A DNA stretch of 64,000 nucleotides from DATBVX01 sp963695985 (GTDB lineage Bacteria; Pseudomonadota; Gammaproteobacteria; Steroidobacterales; Steroidobacteraceae). Position 1 is the stretch's first letter. Each line of letters begins with the position of its first letter. The notes under the pieces were generated by a model. The model saw only the letters and a program-made list of their open reading frames with translations, made no database searches and had not been told where the DNA came from. Where the stretch lies: contig CAVOIC010000005.1 of assembly GCA_963695985.1 (NCBI GenBank), forward strand, positions 117,900-181,899. Reading direction: 5' to 3'. Below, piece by piece: positions 27,219 to 37,222 of this stretch. The translations under genes and the position numbers were made by a program.

Positions 27219-27370
27219 GGATTTCTCCTCAATGGCCGTAACCCGCTGACGATCAGGGCGACTGATCCTCGCCACAGGATGACAGGGGAACGACGTGCGG
27301 GCCAAACGGATACCGATACCCTGTAGCGTCCGCGATGGACCCGCAGCGACGTTGCGGCCAAAATTAGCTG

Positions 27371-28219
27371 ATGACAATGGGGCGCTGGCTCAAGGAGCCC
27401 TTACTCCACTTTATCCTGCTCGGCGCACTGCTCTTCGTTGCGTACGGCGTCGTATCCGGCGGCCGCAGCCCCGCGCCGAGCCAAATTCTGGTGACGCGCG
27501 ATCGGATCGACTCGCTGGCGCAGCAGTTCCAGCGCACCTGGCAGCGTCCCCCCTCGGCGCAGGAGCTCGACGGACTGATCCAGAACTACGTGCGCGAGGA
27601 AGTGCTGTATCGCGAAGGCGTCGCACTCGGCCTCGATCGCGACGACGCCGTAATTCGCAACCGCGTGCGCCTCAAGATGGAAGTGCTCAGCGAAGGCCCG
27701 GAAGTGGCGGAGCCGAGCGAGGCGCAGCTGCGAGAATGGCTCGACACGCATCGCAAGGATTTCGAGGTCGAGCCCACGTTCACCTTTCGGCAGGTGTACT
27801 TCGATCCGGCGCGACATGGCGCGAGGTTGCAGCAGGATGCCGAGCGCGTGCGCGCTCGGCTGCGGCATGCGCCTCCGGATGCAGTGGCGTTTCACCTGGG
27901 TGATGTGACGTTGCTGCCCTCGGGCATGAGCGAAGCGAGCACGACTCAAGTGCAGGAAACGTTCGGTAAGGACTTCGCTGCCGCATTGCCTGCGCTCGCA
28001 ATCGGTTCCTGGGAGGGGCCGGTGCAATCCGCGTATGGCCTGCACCTGGTTCAGCTCGTGCACAAGACGCAGGCGCGGATGCCTGCGCTCGATGAGGTGC
28101 GCGAGCCGGTCAAGCGCGAATGGACGCGTGCGCGCACGCGCGAAGCAAGTGAGCGCTACTACCAGGAGCTGCGGCGGCGTTACACGGTTGTGGTCGAGCC
28201 CGCGCCCGCGCGGTGCTGA
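27371..28219 (+). CDS. PpiC/parvulin-type peptidyl-prolyl isomerase, membrane-anchored
   Basis: This 282-residue protein has an N-terminal membrane anchor (LLHFILLGALLFVAYGVV). A SurA-like helical region follows (SAQELDGLIQNYVREEVLYREG). The parvulin domain then contains TFTFRQVYFDP and the terminal GPVQSAYGLHLVQLVHK block characteristic of rotamases. It is predicted to assist folding of exported proteins at the inner membrane. It begins just after a 36-base segment duplicated at 25684. The HupE/UreJ gene follows 30 bases later; this pairing suggests a shared transcript. Confidence 0.88.
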   Translation: MTMGRWLKEPLLHFILLGALLFVAYGVVSGGRSPAPSQILVTRDRIDSLAQQFQRTWQRPPSAQELDGLIQNYVREEVLYREGVALGLDRDDAVIRNRVRLKMEVLSEGPEVAEPSEAQLREWLDTHRKDFEVEPTFTFRQVYFDPARHGARLQQDAERVRARLRHAPPDAVAFHLGDVTLLPSGMSEASTTQVQETFGKDFAAALPALAIGSWEGPVQSAYGLHLVQLVHKTQARMPALDEVREPVKREWTRARTREASERYYQELRRRYTVVVEPAPARC

Positions 28220-28249
28220 GCGGCCGTCAGCCGCCGCGTCTTCATCCTG

Positions 28250-29257
28250 ATGTCCGTGCTCCGCTACGCGAAACTCGCAGCCTTGCTGACGCTGGTCGCG
28301 TGCGGCGGCGCTGTGCACGCCGACGTCTTTCGGCCGGCCTACCTCGAGCTGCGCCAGACCGGCGCCGAAGATTACGAGGTGCTTTGGAAGGTTCCCGCGC
28401 AGGGCGAGACGTTGCGGCTTGCGATCGACGTGCGCTTTCCGCCCGGTACGCAACGGCTCACCGAGCCGCGCGGCACGTTCGCCGGTGCAGCTTATGTCGA
28501 ACGCTGGAAGGTGCATCGTCCGGGCGGGCTGGCGGGTCAAAGCATCAGCATCGTGGGCCTGCCCGCCAGCGTCACTGACGTTATCGCGCGTGTCGAGCGC
28601 ACCGATGGCAGCGCGCAGATTGCGCGGCTCGTGCCGGCGCAGCCGAGCTTCGTGGTCGAGGCGGCGGCAGGCAGCTTCGAGGTGGCACGCAATTATCTGG
28701 TGCTGGGCGTGCAGCACATCCTCAAGGGTGTCGACCATCTGCTCTTCGTGCTGGCACTGCTGCTTGTCGTGCGCGGTGTGCGCCGTGTGATCATCACGAT
28801 CACGGCGTTCACCGTGGCACACAGCATCACGCTTGCCGCGGCGACTCTCGGTCTCGTGCATGTGCCCGGACCGCCCGTCGAAGCGTCGATCGCGCTCAGC
28901 ATCGTGTTCGTGGCGGCGGAGATCGTGCACGGACTGCAGGGTCGTCCGGGCCTGACCGCGCGCGCGCCCTGGGTTGTCGCGTTCGCGTTTGGCCTGTTGC
29001 ACGGACTGGGTTTTGCGAGCGCACTCGCCGCGGCAGGCTTGCCGCAGCACGCGATTCCGCTCGCGCTGCTGTTCTTCAATGTCGGCGTCGAGCTCGGGCA
29101 GCTTCTTTTTGTAAGCGCGGTCGCGCTAATCGCCTGGAGCCTGCGTGAGCTGCGCGTCACGTGGCCGCGGTGGGCCGAGAAGATTCCGGCTTATGTCATC
29201 GGCAGCATCGCCATGTTCTGGGCGATCGAGCGAATCTCGGACTTCGCGATCTATTGA
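28250..29257 (+). CDS. HupE/UreJ-family membrane protein
   Basis: This protein has 335 residues. A signal segment with VACGGAVHA is followed by a roughly 140-residue exported domain. The C-terminal membrane domain is of the HupE/UreJ_2 type: YLVLGVQHILKGVDHLLFVL with the conserved histidines and aspartate, FTVAHSITLAAATLG, and FGLLHGLGFASALAAAGLP, ending with FFNVGVELGQLLF. Several related proteins are putative nickel, cobalt or other metal permease parts. Function is unproven and no hydrogenase or urease genes are seen here. The PpiC gene upstream is the likely operon partner. Confidence 0.85.
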   Translation: MSVLRYAKLAALLTLVACGGAVHADVFRPAYLELRQTGAEDYEVLWKVPAQGETLRLAIDVRFPPGTQRLTEPRGTFAGAAYVERWKVHRPGGLAGQSISIVGLPASVTDVIARVERTDGSAQIARLVPAQPSFVVEAAAGSFEVARNYLVLGVQHILKGVDHLLFVLALLLVVRGVRRVIITITAFTVAHSITLAAATLGLVHVPGPPVEASIALSIVFVAAEIVHGLQGRPGLTARAPWVVAFAFGLLHGLGFASALAAAGLPQHAIPLALLFFNVGVELGQLLFVSAVALIAWSLRELRVTWPRWAEKIPAYVIGSIAMFWAIERISDFAIY

Positions 29258-29380
29258 TGCTCGGCATCTGTCGCCACTCGCAGACGTCTGGCGCGACGAC
29301 AGACCTCGTGACACGATCTCCTCGCATGTGCAGCGGATGGCCGCGTTCCGCGGGAACGCCGGCCAGTTCAGGGTGGATCG

Positions 29381-32300
29381 TTGATCGGGACCGTTACTGC
29401 TTCGCGACTCGGCGCGGTGATCGCGCTGTGTATCATTTCGGGCTGCGACCTCGTCGGCGTCGACCAGAACAACGACGACAACACGCCTCCCACCGCACCG
29501 ACGGGACTGCAGGCCACGGCGCCGGACCCGCAGCAGGTGCAGCTACAGTGGACCGCGTCGAGCGACAGCGGTACCGGTGTCGCCGGCTATCGAGTGTTCC
29601 GCAGCGATCTGTCGACGGCCATCGCCAGGTCACGACGACGACGTATACGGACGCGAGCGTTGCGGCTGCGACCACGTACGGGTACTTCGTCGTCGCCTTC
29701 GATGGCGCCTCGCCGCCCAACGAATCCGGTCCCACGCCCGTGGTGCAGATCCGCACGCCGTCGGTGCCGGATACGGTCGCGCCCGCGGTGCCCGCAAACG
29801 TACAGGCCGTCGCCAGCGGACCGACGCAGGTCAACCTCCTCTGGGACGTCTCCGCGGACACCGGCGGATCCGGACTCGCCGGTTACCGCATCTTCCGCAA
29901 CGGCAGCACCACACCGCTCGCGACCGTGGCGACCGCGAGTTATTCCGACACTAACCTGACGGCGGCCACCAGCTACACCTATGTCGTGCGCGCATTCGAC
30001 GGCGCGGGCAATGTTTCCGCGCCTTCGACAGCGGTCAGCGTCACGACACCGATGTTGCCCGATTCGATACCGCCGACGACCGCCGGGATCGCTCACCGCG
30101 ATGGCGCAGGGAGCGAGCACGGTCCTGCTCAACTGGGTTGCCTCGACGGATGCGTCGGGCATTCAACGCTACGAGATCCAGCGCGACGGCGTGAAGGTGG
30201 CCGACGCTCCGGGCAATGCGACCAGCTTCGTCGATTCGACCGTAAGCGCATCGACGACCTACACGTACGCGGTTCGGGCCGTCGATGGCGCCAACAACAC
30301 CTCTGCCTTTTCAAACCCGGCGACCGTGACGACCTCGACAGCTACCGATACCACGCCGCCGACTGCACCTGCCGGCGCTGCTGCCAGCGCCACGAGTTCG
30401 CAGAGCATCGTCGTCACCTGGCTGATGTCGACCGATGCGGGCGGATCCGGCCTGGCCGGCTATCGCGTGTTCCGGGATGGTGGAGCGAATCCTGTAGGCA
30501 CAGTCGCCGCGGGTGTACTGACGTTCACCGACACCGGCTTGCCGCCGAATACGGCTCACAGCTACGTGGTGCGTGCGTTCGACGGCGACGGCAATGTTTC
30601 CGGGCCTTCCAACACGGCTTCCGCGACCACATTGCGCGATTCCACCGCGCCAACGGTTCCTGGCAATGTCACAGCCACGGCGCAGTCTTCCACGTCGGTG
30701 CGCGTGAACTGGAGCGCGGCGACGGATTCGGGCGGCTCCGGTCTCGCCGGTTATCGCATCTATCGCAACGGCACACTGTTGAGCGCCGCAGCAGCGAGCG
30801 CCACCTCGTTCACCGATGCGACCGCAGCACCCGCTACCGCGTACGCGTATCGGGTCTCAGCGTTCGACAACGCCAACAACGAGTCGGCGCAGTCAACGCC
30901 GGTGAACGTCACGACCCCGGCCGACACCACGGCTCCGTCCGTGCCTACGGGTCTCATGGTGACGAGTCTCAGCGCGACACAGGTCGGGCTCGGCTGGAAC
31001 GCCTCGACGGACACCGGTGGCTCGGGCCTTGCGGGCTATCGCGTGTTCCGCGACGGCGCGCAGATCGGTACGCCCGCGACGACCGCGTTCACCGACACGA
31101 CTGTGAGCGCCGGTGTGACGTACACGTACACGGTTCGCGCCGTGGACAACGCTGGCAACGCGTCGACGGATTCGAACGCGGTGCAGGCGACGCCCCAGGC
31201 GTCCTCGTCGTCCGGGCTCGACTCGCGGCCGAGCAATACCACCTGCATCGCCCCGGCCCAGCCGACGACGAGCAGCTCCGTGGCCACGCAACGCGTGTTT
31301 CCGAGCCTGTCTTTCACCCAGCCGATTCTGATGACGCAGGCGCCGGGCGAGCCGACCAACCGCTGGTACGCGGTCGAACAGCGCGGCACGATCCAGCGCT
31401 TCGAAGGCACGAATCCGACCACCGCGACGCAGTGGGCCGACCTGCAGAGCATCGTCGATAACAGCGCGTCGGAGTCGGGTCTGCTGGGCATGGCGTTCCA
31501 CCCGAACTACGCCTCGAACGGCCGGGTGTTCCTCTCTTATACCGGTGCAGGCGCAAGCCCGTTCCAGTCGCACATCTCCGAGTTCCGCCGCGGCAGCAAC
31601 GGGCTGCTCGATCCGGCCACCGAACGCATCCTGCTGCGCCTCGATCAGCCGTTCGACAATCACAACGGCGGCAACATCCTCTTCGGGCCGGATGGCAACC
31701 TCTACATCGGTTTCGGCGACGGCGGGTCGGGTGGCGACCCCGGCAATCGCGCGCAGAATCGAAACCTCCTGTTCGGCAAGATTCTGCGCATCAATGTCGA
31801 TGGCGCGAATCCCTACACAATCCCATCCGACAATCCGTACGCGGGTAATCCGCTCTGCAGCGCGGGGACCGGCTCGGCTAACTGCCCGGAAATCTACGCG
31901 TACGGCCTGCGCAATCCCTGGCGCTGGAGTTTCGATCGCGCGGCGTCGGAACCGGACCTCTGGCTCTGCGGATGTTGGCCAGAATACGTGGGAGGAGGTC
32001 GATCGCATCGTCAACGGCGGCAACTATGGCTGGCGCATTCGTGAAGGCCGGCATTGCTTCAATCCCTCGAGCAATTGTCCGCTCACCGCCAACGGGGCAC
32101 CGCTGATCGATCCGATCGCCGAATACGACCACGGCATCGGCCAGTCCGTCACGGGCGGCTACGTGTACCGTGGCAGCGCTATCCCGTCGCTGCGCGGCCG
32201 ATACGTGTTCGCAGATTTTGTCAGCGGCCGACTCATGTATCTCGCCGCGAACACCTCCGGCGGTTTCGATCGCCTGGACCTTATCGTATCGACCGGCCTC

Positions 32301-33326
32301 AACATTTCCTCCTTCGCGCAGGACTCGGCCGGCGAGCTTTACGTCACCGACTACAACGGCGGCATCTACCAGCTCGTCGCCGGCAGCGGCACGATCAACG
32401 ACACGATTCCGGCGAATCTCATCGACACCGGCTGCGTCAGCGCCGCCGATCCGACGCAGCCGGCGGCCGGGCTGATTCCGTACGCGCCTAACGCGCCGTT
32501 CTGGTCAGATGGCGCACAGAAGGAGCGCTGGATGGCGCTGCCCAACGGGCAGACGATCACGATCCAGACTGATGGCGACTGGTCGTTCCCGAACGGCACC
32601 GTGCTGGTGAAGAACTTCAGGCTGGGAAGCCGGTTGATCGAGACGCGCCTCTTCATGCGGCATCCCAACGGGAACTGGGGCGGCTACACGTACCAATGGA
32701 ACGCCGCACAGACCGCCGCCACGCTGGTGAAGGGCGGGCTGATCACGAACATCAATCCGCCGGGGCAGGATTGGATCTATCCGAGCGAAGCACAGTGCCT
32801 GCAGTGCCACACCAATGCAGCGGGACGCAGCCTGGGCCTCGAAACCGCGCAGCTCAACAGCAACCTGACGTATCCCACTACCGGCCGCACCGCCAATCAG
32901 CTCACGACCTTGAACGCCATCGGCATGTTCTCGACGCCGCTCACTCAACAGCCGAGCGCGTTGCCTGTGTATCCAGACCCGTACGGATCCTCCGGCACGC
33001 TAGCGGAGCGCGCCCGTGCGTATCTGCATACCAACTGCTCGCAATGTCATCGACCGTCGGGCGGCACGCCGTCAAACATGGATCTGCGTTTCGGCACGGC
33101 GATCGCCTCGACCAACACCTGTAACGCGACGCCGGTGAGCGGCGATCTGGGCATCAGCGGAGCGCGGCTGATCGTGCCCGGGAATCCCGCCACCTCACTC
33201 ATCTACGTGCGCATGAGCCGGCGCGACCTGCACCAGATGCCGCCGCTGGCCAGCAATCTCGTCGACACTGCGGGTGCCGCCCTGATCCAGAACTGGATCA
33301 TGGGAATGAGCTCGAGCTGCCAGTAG
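29381..33326 (+). CDS. Lipoprotein with six FN3 domains, PQQ-type sugar dehydrogenase and two c-type haem motifs; three frame changes
   Basis: This is a very large exported protein of about 1,310 residues, from TTG 29381 with a lipobox (ALCIISGCDL). Six fibronectin III domains of about 90 residues lie between 29485 and 31190, each with a GxGVAGYRVFR/GSGLAGYRIF-type core and a VRAFDGAGNVS-type end. A glucose/sorbosone dehydrogenase beta-propeller follows (SGLLGMAFHPNYASNGRVFL, NGGNILFGPDGNLYIGFGDGG, YAYGLRNPWRWSFD, GGNYGWRIREG). The C-terminal part has CLQCH at 32796-32810 and CSQCH at 33036-33050. Frame changes near 29620, 30090 and 31970 must be repaired to read one protein. Enzyme activity is inferred from domains only. 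Confidence 0.82.
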
Positions 33327-33482
33327 CTCCCGGTCAGCCGCAGGGTCGCGGGCGTCCCCAGGACGCCGCGTCGAACCGCCTAAACTCAGGCGCCAGCCTC
33401 CTGTATCCTTACCGGCCCGCTCGGCTTGCACGGCGGGCGCATCAACTTACGACCAAAGAATCAGCGTCTCACCTCGCATCCA

Positions 33483-34889
33483 ATGACCATTCGCACCCGT
33501 TTCGCTCCCAGTCCGACCGGCTTGCTACACATCGGCGGCGTGCGCACCGCGCTCTTCTGCTGGCTGTATGCGCGCCGCCATCACGGCACTTTCATCCTGC
33601 GGGTCGAGGACACCGACCGCGAGCGCTCCACGGAAGCAGCGGTGCAGGTGATCCTGGATGGCATGGAGTGGCTGGGACTCAAGCCCGACGAGGGCCCGTA
33701 CTACCAGACGCGCCGCATGGATCGTTATCGCGAGGTGATCGATCAGCTGCTGCGGGCGGGCAAAGCGTATCGTTGCTACTGCACCAAGGAAGAGCTCGAG
33801 GCGTTGCGCACCGAGCAGCTCGCACGCAAGGAAAAGCCGCGCTACGACGGACGCTGGCGCGATCGCACCGATTCACGCCCCGGGGTCGATCCCGTGATCC
33901 GCTTCAAGAATCCGCTCGAGGGCGAAGTCGTGGTCGACGACGTGATTCACGGGCGGGTGATCTTCGACAACCGCGAGCTCGACGATCTCATCATCGCGCG
34001 TGCCGACGGTTCGCCCACGTACAACTTCTGCGTCGTGGTGGACGACATGGACATGGCGGTCACACATGTCATCCGCGGCGACGATCATCTCAACAACACG
34101 CCGCGCCAGATGAACATGCTCCAGGCGCTCGGCGCGCCGCTGCCCGTGTACGCACACGTGCCGATGATCCTGGGGCCCGATGGCGCCAAGCTCTCCAAGC
34201 GGCACGGCGCGGTGAGCGTGCTGCAGTATCGCGAGGAGGGCTTCCTGCCCGAGGCACTGCTCAATTACCTGGTGCGCCTCGGCTGGTCGCACGGGGATCA
34301 GGAAGTGTTCACGCTCGCGGAGATGGCGCGACTGTTCGACATCAAGGACGTCAACAAGTCGGCTTCGGCATTCAATCCGGAGAAGCTCCTCTGGCTCAAC
34401 CAGCAGCACATGATGCGCGCCCCGCTGCACGATCTTGCCGTGCAGTTGCAGTGGCATCTGGAAAGGATGGGCGTGCAGGCGAACGATCTCGGGCACCTCG
34501 AAGGTATCGTCGCTGCACAGCGTGAGCGGGCGAAGACGCTCAAGGAAATGGCGCAGGCGAGCCTGTATTTCTTCCGCGAGTTCGAGCAATACGACGAGAA
34601 GGCCGCGCGCAAGAACCTCACGGCCGAGAGTCGCCCGCTGCTGCTGGCGGTGCGAGAGCGCCTTGCGGGCCTGACGCCCTGGAGCGCCGAGGGGGTGCAT
34701 GCCGCACTCGAAGCCGTCTGCTCGCAGGCCGCCGTCGGACTGGGCAAAGTCGCGCAGCCGCTGCGGGTGGCCGTCTCAGGGAGCGCCGTATCGCCGCCCA
34801 TCGATGCGACTGTGGCGCTGCTTGGCCGCGAGCTGACGCTCAGTCGGATCGATCGAGCGCTCGAATACAGTGCGCGCAGCCAGGCTTGA
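33483..34889 (+). CDS. gltX: Glutamyl-tRNA synthetase
   Basis: This is a 468-residue class I aminoacyl-tRNA synthetase charging tRNA-Glu. RFAPSPTGLLHIGGVRTALF carries the HIGH-type signature and GAKLSKRHGAVSV the KMSKS-type signature. The body has LRVEDTDRERST and HVIRGDDHLNNTPRQ, typical of this family. ATG 33483 starts directly with the conserved N-terminus; the longer upstream frame has no family match. It is followed by a promoter and tRNA-Ala and tRNA-Glu, a gene arrangement seen in gammaproteobacteria, and the gene is full-length without frame changes. Confidence 0.97.
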   Translation: MTIRTRFAPSPTGLLHIGGVRTALFCWLYARRHHGTFILRVEDTDRERSTEAAVQVILDGMEWLGLKPDEGPYYQTRRMDRYREVIDQLLRAGKAYRCYCTKEELEALRTEQLARKEKPRYDGRWRDRTDSRPGVDPVIRFKNPLEGEVVVDDVIHGRVIFDNRELDDLIIARADGSPTYNFCVVVDDMDMAVTHVIRGDDHLNNTPRQMNMLQALGAPLPVYAHVPMILGPDGAKLSKRHGAVSVLQYREEGFLPEALLNYLVRLGWSHGDQEVFTLAEMARLFDIKDVNKSASAFNPEKLLWLNQQHMMRAPLHDLAVQLQWHLERMGVQANDLGHLEGIVAAQRERAKTLKEMAQASLYFFREFEQYDEKAARKNLTAESRPLLLAVRERLAGLTPWSAEGVHAALEAVCSQAAVGLGKVAQPLRVAVSGSAVSPPIDATVALLGRELTLSRIDRALEYSARSQA

Positions 34890-34957
34890 AACGCGCCCAG
34901 GACATCGCAGCGGCACGCCCAGCCCGGCCACGTAACCCTCAGTCGCGGCTCGATTTC

Positions 34958-34986
34958 TTGACACACCCGCAGGCGCTACGTACAGT
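34958..34986 (+). promoter_or_regulatory. Sigma-70-type promoter for the tRNA-Ala/tRNA-Glu unit
   Basis: TTGACA at 34958-34963 and TACAGT at 34981-34986 are separated by 17 bases, the ideal spacing. The mature tRNA-Ala begins 14 bases after the -10 hexamer. Confidence 0.85.
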
Positions 34987-35000
34987 CGCGCCCCTCGCGT

Positions 35001-35076
35001 GGGGCTGTAGCTCAGCTGGGAGAGCGCCTGAATGGCATTCAGGAGGTCGTCGGTTCGATCCCGATCAGCTCCACCA
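35001..35076 (+). tRNA. tRNA-Ala (anticodon GGC)
   Basis: The acceptor stem GGGGCTG pairs with CAGCTCC, the D arm is GCTCAGCTGGGAGAGC, the anticodon stem-loop CCTGA-ATGGCAT-TCAGG gives GGC, and the T arm is GTCGGTTCGATCCCGAT. CCA is encoded at 35074-35076. Confidence 0.96.
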
Positions 35077-35099
35077 AGCCCGCCTGACCCGACCTCGAC

Positions 35100-35175
35100 G
35101 TCCCCATCGTCTAGAGGCCCAGGACACCGCCCTTTCACGGCGGCAACGGGGGTTCGAATCCCCCTGGGGACGCCA
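35100..35175 (+). tRNA. tRNA-Glu (anticodon TTC)
   Basis: The acceptor stem GTCCCCA pairs with TGGGGAC and the anticodon stem-loop CCGCC-CTTTCAC-GGCGG shows TTC. The T arm GGGGGTTCGAATCCCCC is perfect and CCA is encoded at the end. It follows tRNA-Ala by 23 bases, so they are probably one transcript. Confidence 0.96.
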
Positions 35176-35329
35176 CATCGAGGCGCTCTTGGACGCATGC
35201 CTCGGACTTCGAGCAGGAGTTGGGATTTGTGTCGTAACCCCTTGACGGGCCTTTGTGAATCCCCTCACGCGCGCAGTAATCTGGGTCCACTACACTGCCG
35301 GCCCGGTCCCGAGAGGCCTATAAGACAGC

Positions 35330-36740
35330 GTGCGGATCTTTCGCTTTCACGTAGCCGTGCCAATCATGGCGCTGGCGTTCATCGAGGCGCTGGCGTTCCT
35401 GCTCGCAACTTATCTGGCGGCGTCCTTGTACCTCCGGAACATCGTTCCGGCTGTCGGAGCGGAGATTCCCCGGCTCTGGCTCTGGGCGGTGCTCGCTGCC
35501 GCGATGCTGCAGGCCTGCATGTTGGCCACCGGTCTGTACAGCACCCGACTGCGCGCGACCTATCTCGGTATGCTGCTCCGACTCGCCGCCAGCGTCGGCG
35601 CGGCGGGCATCCTCGTGTGGCTCATCTTCGACGTGATCCCGCGCGTGTTCTTCAACGAGGTGTCACGCCTCGGTTACCCGCTCATCCTGATCACCGCTTT
35701 GCTGGCATTCGTGGCCGCGGCGCTCATCCGGTTCGCGTTCTCCTCTGTCGTCGGTGAGGAAATCTTCAAACGGCGCGTCCTCGTATACGGCTGCGGTCGG
35801 CAGGCGTCGAGCATCGCACAGTTGCGACGCCGCGCCGACCAGCGAGGCTTCCACCTCGTTGGATACCTCGTGCCGCCCGGTGCGCGCGTGTTCGTACCGC
35901 GTGAGAAAGTATTGGCCGCGGAGGGCAGCCTGCTGCAGTTTGCGCGTCGGCATCGATGTGGATGAGATCGTGGTGGCGATGGACGATCGGCGCCGCGCTT
36001 TCCCGGTGCAGGAGCTGCTCGAGTGCCGGCTGAGTGGAATCGATGTCATCGATCTGGTGAGCTTTCTGGAACGCGAAACGGGTCGCGTGCGGCTCGACGT
36101 GCTCAATCCGAGCTGGATGATCTTCGCGGACGGCTTTCGGCGCGATCCGCTGCGCCTGTTCTCTGAGCGGGCGTTCGACCTGATCGCGAGCATCGGATTG
36201 CTTCTGGTGATCTGGCCAGTGATGTTGATTGCCGCACTCGCGATCAAGATCGAAGACGGATTTTCCGCTCCGGTGTTTTATCGCCAGGCGCGCGTCGGCC
36301 TGGAGGGTCGCGTATTCCAGGTGCTGAAGTTCCGAAGTATGAGCACCGATGCGGAGCTCGACGGTCTGGCTCGCTGGGCCGACAAGGATGACGAGCGCAT
36401 CACGCGCGTGGGGGCTGTCTTGCGCAAGATGCGTATCGACGAGGTGCCGCAGATCATCAACGTGCTGACAGGCGACATGAGCTTCGTCGGGCCGCGCCCC
36501 GAGCGGCCGGAGTTCGTCGCGGCACTGAACGAAAAGATTCCCTACTACCGCGAGCGGCATTGCGTGAAGCCGGGAATCACAGGCTGGGCGCAGCTCTGCT
36601 ACCCCTACGGCTCATCCGAGCACGACGCGCTCGAGAAGCTGCAATACGATCTGTACTACGTGAAGAATCACAGCCTCATCTTCGACGTCGCTATACTGCT
36701 CCAAACGGCCGAAGTCGTTTTCTGGGGCAGGGGCCGCTGA
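35330..36740 (+). CDS. XrtA/PEP-CTERM-associated sugar transferase (EpsB-2 type), frame change near 35945
   Basis: This initiating phosphoglycosyl transferase has about 470 residues. The N-terminal half contains several membrane helices and a CoA-binding-like Rossmann motif (RRVLVYGCGRQASSI). A one-base frame change near 35945 joins it to a region with GIDVDEIVVAMDDRR. The C-terminal bacterial sugar transferase domain has FDLIASIGLLLVIWP, FQVLKFRSMSTDAE, KMRIDEVPQIINVLTGDMSF, VGPRPERPEF and KPGITGWAQLCYPYG. The domain pattern matches the PEP-CTERM-associated family (TIGR03013), which starts exopolysaccharide repeat-unit synthesis on undecaprenyl phosphate. The start is GTG 35330. Confidence 0.87.
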
Positions 36741-37222
36741 GCCGAACGCGACTTGACCTGGCGGCCATCGAGTCGCAGTCTCAATAAGACATAGCTCGGG
36801 TCTGTCGCCAAAGGACGACGACCGCGTGCGTGTGTCGAGTGTCGGCGATTGATGACATTGCGCGCTGTGCGCGCTTGCGGTTAACTCACACTCGTTTTGA
36901 ACGGCAAACCCGTCGAAAGGCGGGGACGCAAAGCCTCCGATCTAAAGGTTAAGGACCCAAGATAGCGGGGTTGCCGGCAGCAACGAGCGCTGTCGTCATC
37001 CAGCGAATCGCAATTCCCTACGCTTGATCGGAGTCCGTTGCCGCTGCGGCGCGCTGATTGCTACGCGCGCGCTGCGCATGACGGTCGCGTCATCGATAGG
37101 GACATCGAGAACGTGACCGCCATTTCGATGTAGCGCCAGGGAGAGCCCGGAGACGGGCGAGACGCGAAGGGATCGATGCCTGACACGCATCGTCATTTCG
37201 CGAGAGCGGGGAACCCAACAAC
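36741..37222. other. Non-coding leader region between the sugar transferase and the Ig lipoprotein
   Basis: No gene is seen. It contains the second c-di-GMP riboswitch and, upstream, a GC-rich inverted repeat (GCGCGCTGTGCGCGC around 36861). About 240 bases separate the riboswitch from ATG 37223, much more than in copy 1; I see no gene in that interval. Confidence 0.6.
36899..36980 (+). ncRNA. c-di-GMP-I (GEMM) riboswitch, copy 2
   Basis: The aptamer core is present: GGCAAACCCGTC, a GAAA tetraloop, GGGGACGCAAAGCCTCC, a short variable stem, then GATAGCGGGGTTGCCGG. It has the same conserved blocks as copy 1. The next gene is the five-repeat Ig lipoprotein at 37223 on the same strand, so it probably controls that gene. 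Confidence 0.92.

Noticed and set aside
27401..29050. A 549-codon open frame on the minus strand
   Set aside because: It lies opposite the isomerase and HupE genes, both recognisable; its composition is that of an antisense frame.
33351..33367. GGCGTCC-CCA-GGACGCC hairpin as a terminator before gltX
   Set aside because: The stem is good, but no T run follows it on either strand.
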